Assembly (NCBI GenBank): GCA_020632595.1
Contig: JACKFF010000023.1
Location: 1-26,580, forward strand
Length of the DNA: 26,580 bases
DNA from: Nitrospiraceae bacterium
GTDB taxonomy: Bacteria; Nitrospirota; Nitrospiria; Nitrospirales; UBA8639
Reading direction: 5' to 3'
Shown one piece after another: positions 24,341 through 26,580 of this stretch. A model generated the notes under the pieces. It saw only the letters and a program-made list of their open reading frames with translations. It ran no database searches and was not told the origin of the DNA. Both the position numbers and the translations under genes were made by a program. Position 1 is the first letter of the stretch. Each line of letters starts with the position of its first letter.

Positions 24341-26335
24341 ATGACTGAAGTCCACATCCTACGGGATGTCCTCATTATTTTTTCTATTTCTGTTCTGGTT
24401 GTTTTTGTCTTTCAAAAACTCCGGCTACCCGCGGTTGCGGGATTTTTAGTTTCTGGCACCTTGGTGGGGCCTTACGGCCTGAACCTCATTTCAGATGTAC
24501 ATCAAGTCGAAACTCTCGCCGAAATCGGTGTCGTGCTGTTGTTGTTTACCATAGGCTTGGAAACTTCTCTTTCGCGCATACGGGCTTCCAGAAGGCTCTT
24601 ATGGGTTGGTGGTCCCCTGCAAATTTTAAGTATGCTGAGTGCTGTAGCGCTTGGGGGCTGGTTGCTGGGTCGATCATGGGAAGAATCGGTCTTCTGGGGA
24701 TTGTTGTTGTCATTGAGCAGCACCGCCATTGTCCTCAAAATTCTAGGGGATCGAGGCGAGATTGATGCGCTGCATGGTCAGGCGACCATGGCAATTCTTA
24801 TTTTCCAGGATTTAGCCGTCGTGGCTATGATTTTGCTGACCCCGGTATTGGGACCTGGTTCTCATGGTGATCCACGCGTCATTGTCGAAACACTCATGAA
24901 ATCGGTCATGGTTGTGGGATTAATTGTACTGGCTGCTCGGGTTCTTGTGCCTCATGTTCTTCATCTTATTGTAGGGACTCGAAGTCGAGAGTTATTTCTC
25001 CTGTCGATTATTGTATTGGGGCTGGGAACGGCTTGGTTGACCTCCCTCGCGGGGTTGTCATTGGCTCTTGGCGCATTTATTGCGGGGCTGGTGATTTCTG
25101 AATCGGAATATAGTCATCAGGCACTGGCCGAAGTCATTCCTTTTCGGGATAGTTTTAATAGTTTATTTTTTGTCTCAGTGGGGATGTTAATGAATCCTTC
25201 GGTCATCGCGGAGTTTCCCATGCTGGTGATGGGGTTGCTGGTGCTTGTCGTGTTGGGCAAGTTCCTCACAGGAACCGGAGCGGTATTCCTTGCTGGAGCT
25301 CCCCTTTCTTCTGCATTGTTAACGGGAGTGGCATTAGCGCAGGTTGGAGAATTTGCCTTTATTCTCGCCCGGGTGGGTCAGGGAGAAGGGTTATTGGACA
25401 CGCAAGCCTATAATATTTTTCTTGCCGTATCGGTGTTGTCCATGACAATTACGCCATTTTTGATTCAATGGGCTCCCCGCCTGGCTAGACGTACCGAGGC
25501 TCTTGACCGCCTAAAACATTGGTTCCCTCGACGTCAGGTCCATGCACTGCAAAATACCAAGATTAAAGTCAAAGATCATGTCATTATCGTGGGTTATGGC
25601 TTAAATGGCCGGAATCTTGCCAGGGTATTAAGTGATATGGAGATTCCGTTTGTGGTGCTGGACGTCAATCCTGATGTCGTGCGGGCTGATCAAAAAGGGC
25701 GGGGCACCTTGCTCTATGGGGATGGGACAAACCCCAGAGTGTTGACTCAAGCCGGAATATTATTGGCGCGGGTACTCGTGGTGGCTACCTCTGACCCCTT
25801 TGGCGCGCGCCGGATTGTTCAGCAAGCACGACAACTCAATCCCACTCTTCATATTGTCGTACGAACGCGCTATTTGAAGGAATTACAAGATCTCCAAGAG
25901 CTAGGAGCCAATGATGTCGTGCCGGAAGAATTCGAAACATCAATCGAGATTTTTGCCCTGGTTCTCCGCACATATCAGACACCGAAGGCCATGATCCAAG
26001 ACAAAGTTGAACAAATCCGTCGGGAGGGGTATCTCCTACTCCGAAGAGGGGAGCTACCTGAGCTAGCTCACCATCTGCGTGCTGGAACATTGGCTGATGT
26101 GCAAGTCGATACCTGTCGGGTGGAACACGATTCTCCCGTGTTAGGGAAACCATTGACGCAGTTGCATATCCATGGACGGACGGGCGCTTCGGTGATTGCG
26201 ATTACACGGGGTGGCGTGACCCAATCCAATCCTTCTCGAGAAACGATCCTGGAGCCAGGGGATGTCCTCGTCCTTCTTGGTGCGCGTGAGCAAATCCGTA
26301 AGGCCATCGCACTACTTGTGGATGCCAAAATCTAA
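24341..26335 (+). CDS. CPA2-family monovalent cation:proton antiporter with RCK (TrkA) domains (KefB/YbaL-like)
   Basis: This is a predicted inner-membrane exchanger moving K+ or Na+ against H+. In the 664-residue protein, residues 1-380 form a Na+/H+ exchanger domain with about 12 membrane segments, including LPAVAGFLVSGTLVGP, EIGVVLLLFTIGLE, LSSTAIVLKIL and FQDLAVVAMI with Asp156 at the likely ion site. Residues about 411-545 are a TrkA-N nucleotide-binding domain (VIIVGYGLNGRN, 414-425), and about 575-664 a TrkA-C domain ending in EPGDVLVLLGAREQI. It resembles KefB, KefC and YbaL, but no glutathione-gating element can be identified with certainty, so the ion and the regulator are open. It is 248 bp after leuD and probably separately transcribed. 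No clear Shine-Dalgarno precedes the ATG. Confidence 0.92.
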   Translation: MTEVHILRDVLIIFSISVLVVFVFQKLRLPAVAGFLVSGTLVGPYGLNLISDVHQVETLAEIGVVLLLFTIGLETSLSRIRASRRLLWVGGPLQILSMLSAVALGGWLLGRSWEESVFWGLLLSLSSTAIVLKILGDRGEIDALHGQATMAILIFQDLAVVAMILLTPVLGPGSHGDPRVIVETLMKSVMVVGLIVLAARVLVPHVLHLIVGTRSRELFLLSIIVLGLGTAWLTSLAGLSLALGAFIAGLVISESEYSHQALAEVIPFRDSFNSLFFVSVGMLMNPSVIAEFPMLVMGLLVLVVLGKFLTGTGAVFLAGAPLSSALLTGVALAQVGEFAFILARVGQGEGLLDTQAYNIFLAVSVLSMTITPFLIQWAPRLARRTEALDRLKHWFPRRQVHALQNTKIKVKDHVIIVGYGLNGRNLARVLSDMEIPFVVLDVNPDVVRADQKGRGTLLYGDGTNPRVLTQAGILLARVLVVATSDPFGARRIVQQARQLNPTLHIVVRTRYLKELQDLQELGANDVVPEEFETSIEIFALVLRTYQTPKAMIQDKVEQIRREGYLLLRRGELPELAHHLRAGTLADVQVDTCRVEHDSPVLGKPLTQLHIHGRTGASVIAITRGGVTQSNPSRETILEPGDVLVLLGAREQIRKAIALLVDAKI

Positions 26336-26353
26336 AAAGCCTGGCTTTGTTCC

Positions 26354-26378
26354 GGCTTATTAAGAGGACGAATAAGCC
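26354..26378 (+). terminator. Possible hairpin terminator after the antiporter gene
   Basis: A perfect 8-bp inverted repeat, GGCTTATT and AATAAGCC, with a 9-base loop begins about 18 bases after the stop codon. The following tract (CTTATTTAC) is only partly T-rich, so termination efficiency is uncertain. Confidence 0.45.
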
Positions 26379-26580
26379 CTTATTTACAATTCCTCCACAA
26401 TTAGCCCTACCGAATCGCCATAGGTTCTCTTCAGTTCTAGGCTGTGAACGGCTTGAACGTCATATATTTGAATGCAGGGTTGTCTGTCATGAGGGCAACA
26501 TAATCAGGATAATGTCTGAATCACCGGTGAGCTCTGGGAACGTCATGGGATGCCGTCTGCCACATGTCTAAAGGGATTAC

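Noticed and set aside
26347..26571. 74-codon plus-strand frame at the end of the window
   Set aside because: It spans the likely terminator hairpin and has no ribosome binding site or family features.

Overview
This 26.6 kb window is bacterial chromosome dominated by housekeeping genes. It most resembles the Nitrospirota (a Nitrospira-like organism). That placement is a judgement from memory of the protein sequences, the roughly 50-55% GC and the gene neighbourhoods; no database was searched.

Layout. (1) Positions 1-602 hold the end of a Lys/Ala-rich protein of unknown function. (2) Positions 614-4009, minus strand: tRNA-Ser(GGA), the 4.5S SRP RNA, dnaX, ybaB and recR, a classic replication/repair cluster. 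A 113-bp palindromic repeat separates ybaB from recR. (3) Positions 4279-5356: a multi-span membrane protein and a small hypothetical protein. (4) Positions 5357-5827: a long intergenic stretch with a structured inverted-repeat block. (5) Positions 5828-9281, plus strand: tRNA-Leu(UAG), tig, clpP and clpX, the protein folding and degradation block. (6) Positions 9595-13975, minus strand: a proteobacterial-type topoisomerase III gene (topB), a palindromic element remnant, a 5' stub of topA, and dprA. (7) rng (RNase G). (8) Positions 16101-21570, minus strand: the complete cell-shape operon mreB-mreC-mreD-mrdA-rodA. (9) Positions 21982-24092, plus strand: leuC and leuD, divergent from mreB. (10) A CPA2-family cation:proton antiporter with C-terminal RCK (TrkA) domains, followed by a possible terminator.

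The most unusual locus is 9500-12800. Topoisomerase I is commonly encoded right after dprA. Here topA survives only as about 52 N-terminal codons, broken at one end of a roughly 149-bp imperfect inverted-repeat element. An intact topoisomerase III gene of a type I associate with betaproteobacteria occupies the place downstream. This reads as disruption of topA together with arrival of a different type IA topoisomerase. Whether the genome has another topA cannot be told from the window.

Other points of interest are an A10 run near the 3' end of dnaX that could cause polymerase slippage, the absence of Shine-Dalgarno sequences across the mre operon, and overlapping opposed promoter-like sequences between mreB and leuC. 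I found no CRISPR array, phage or defence system.
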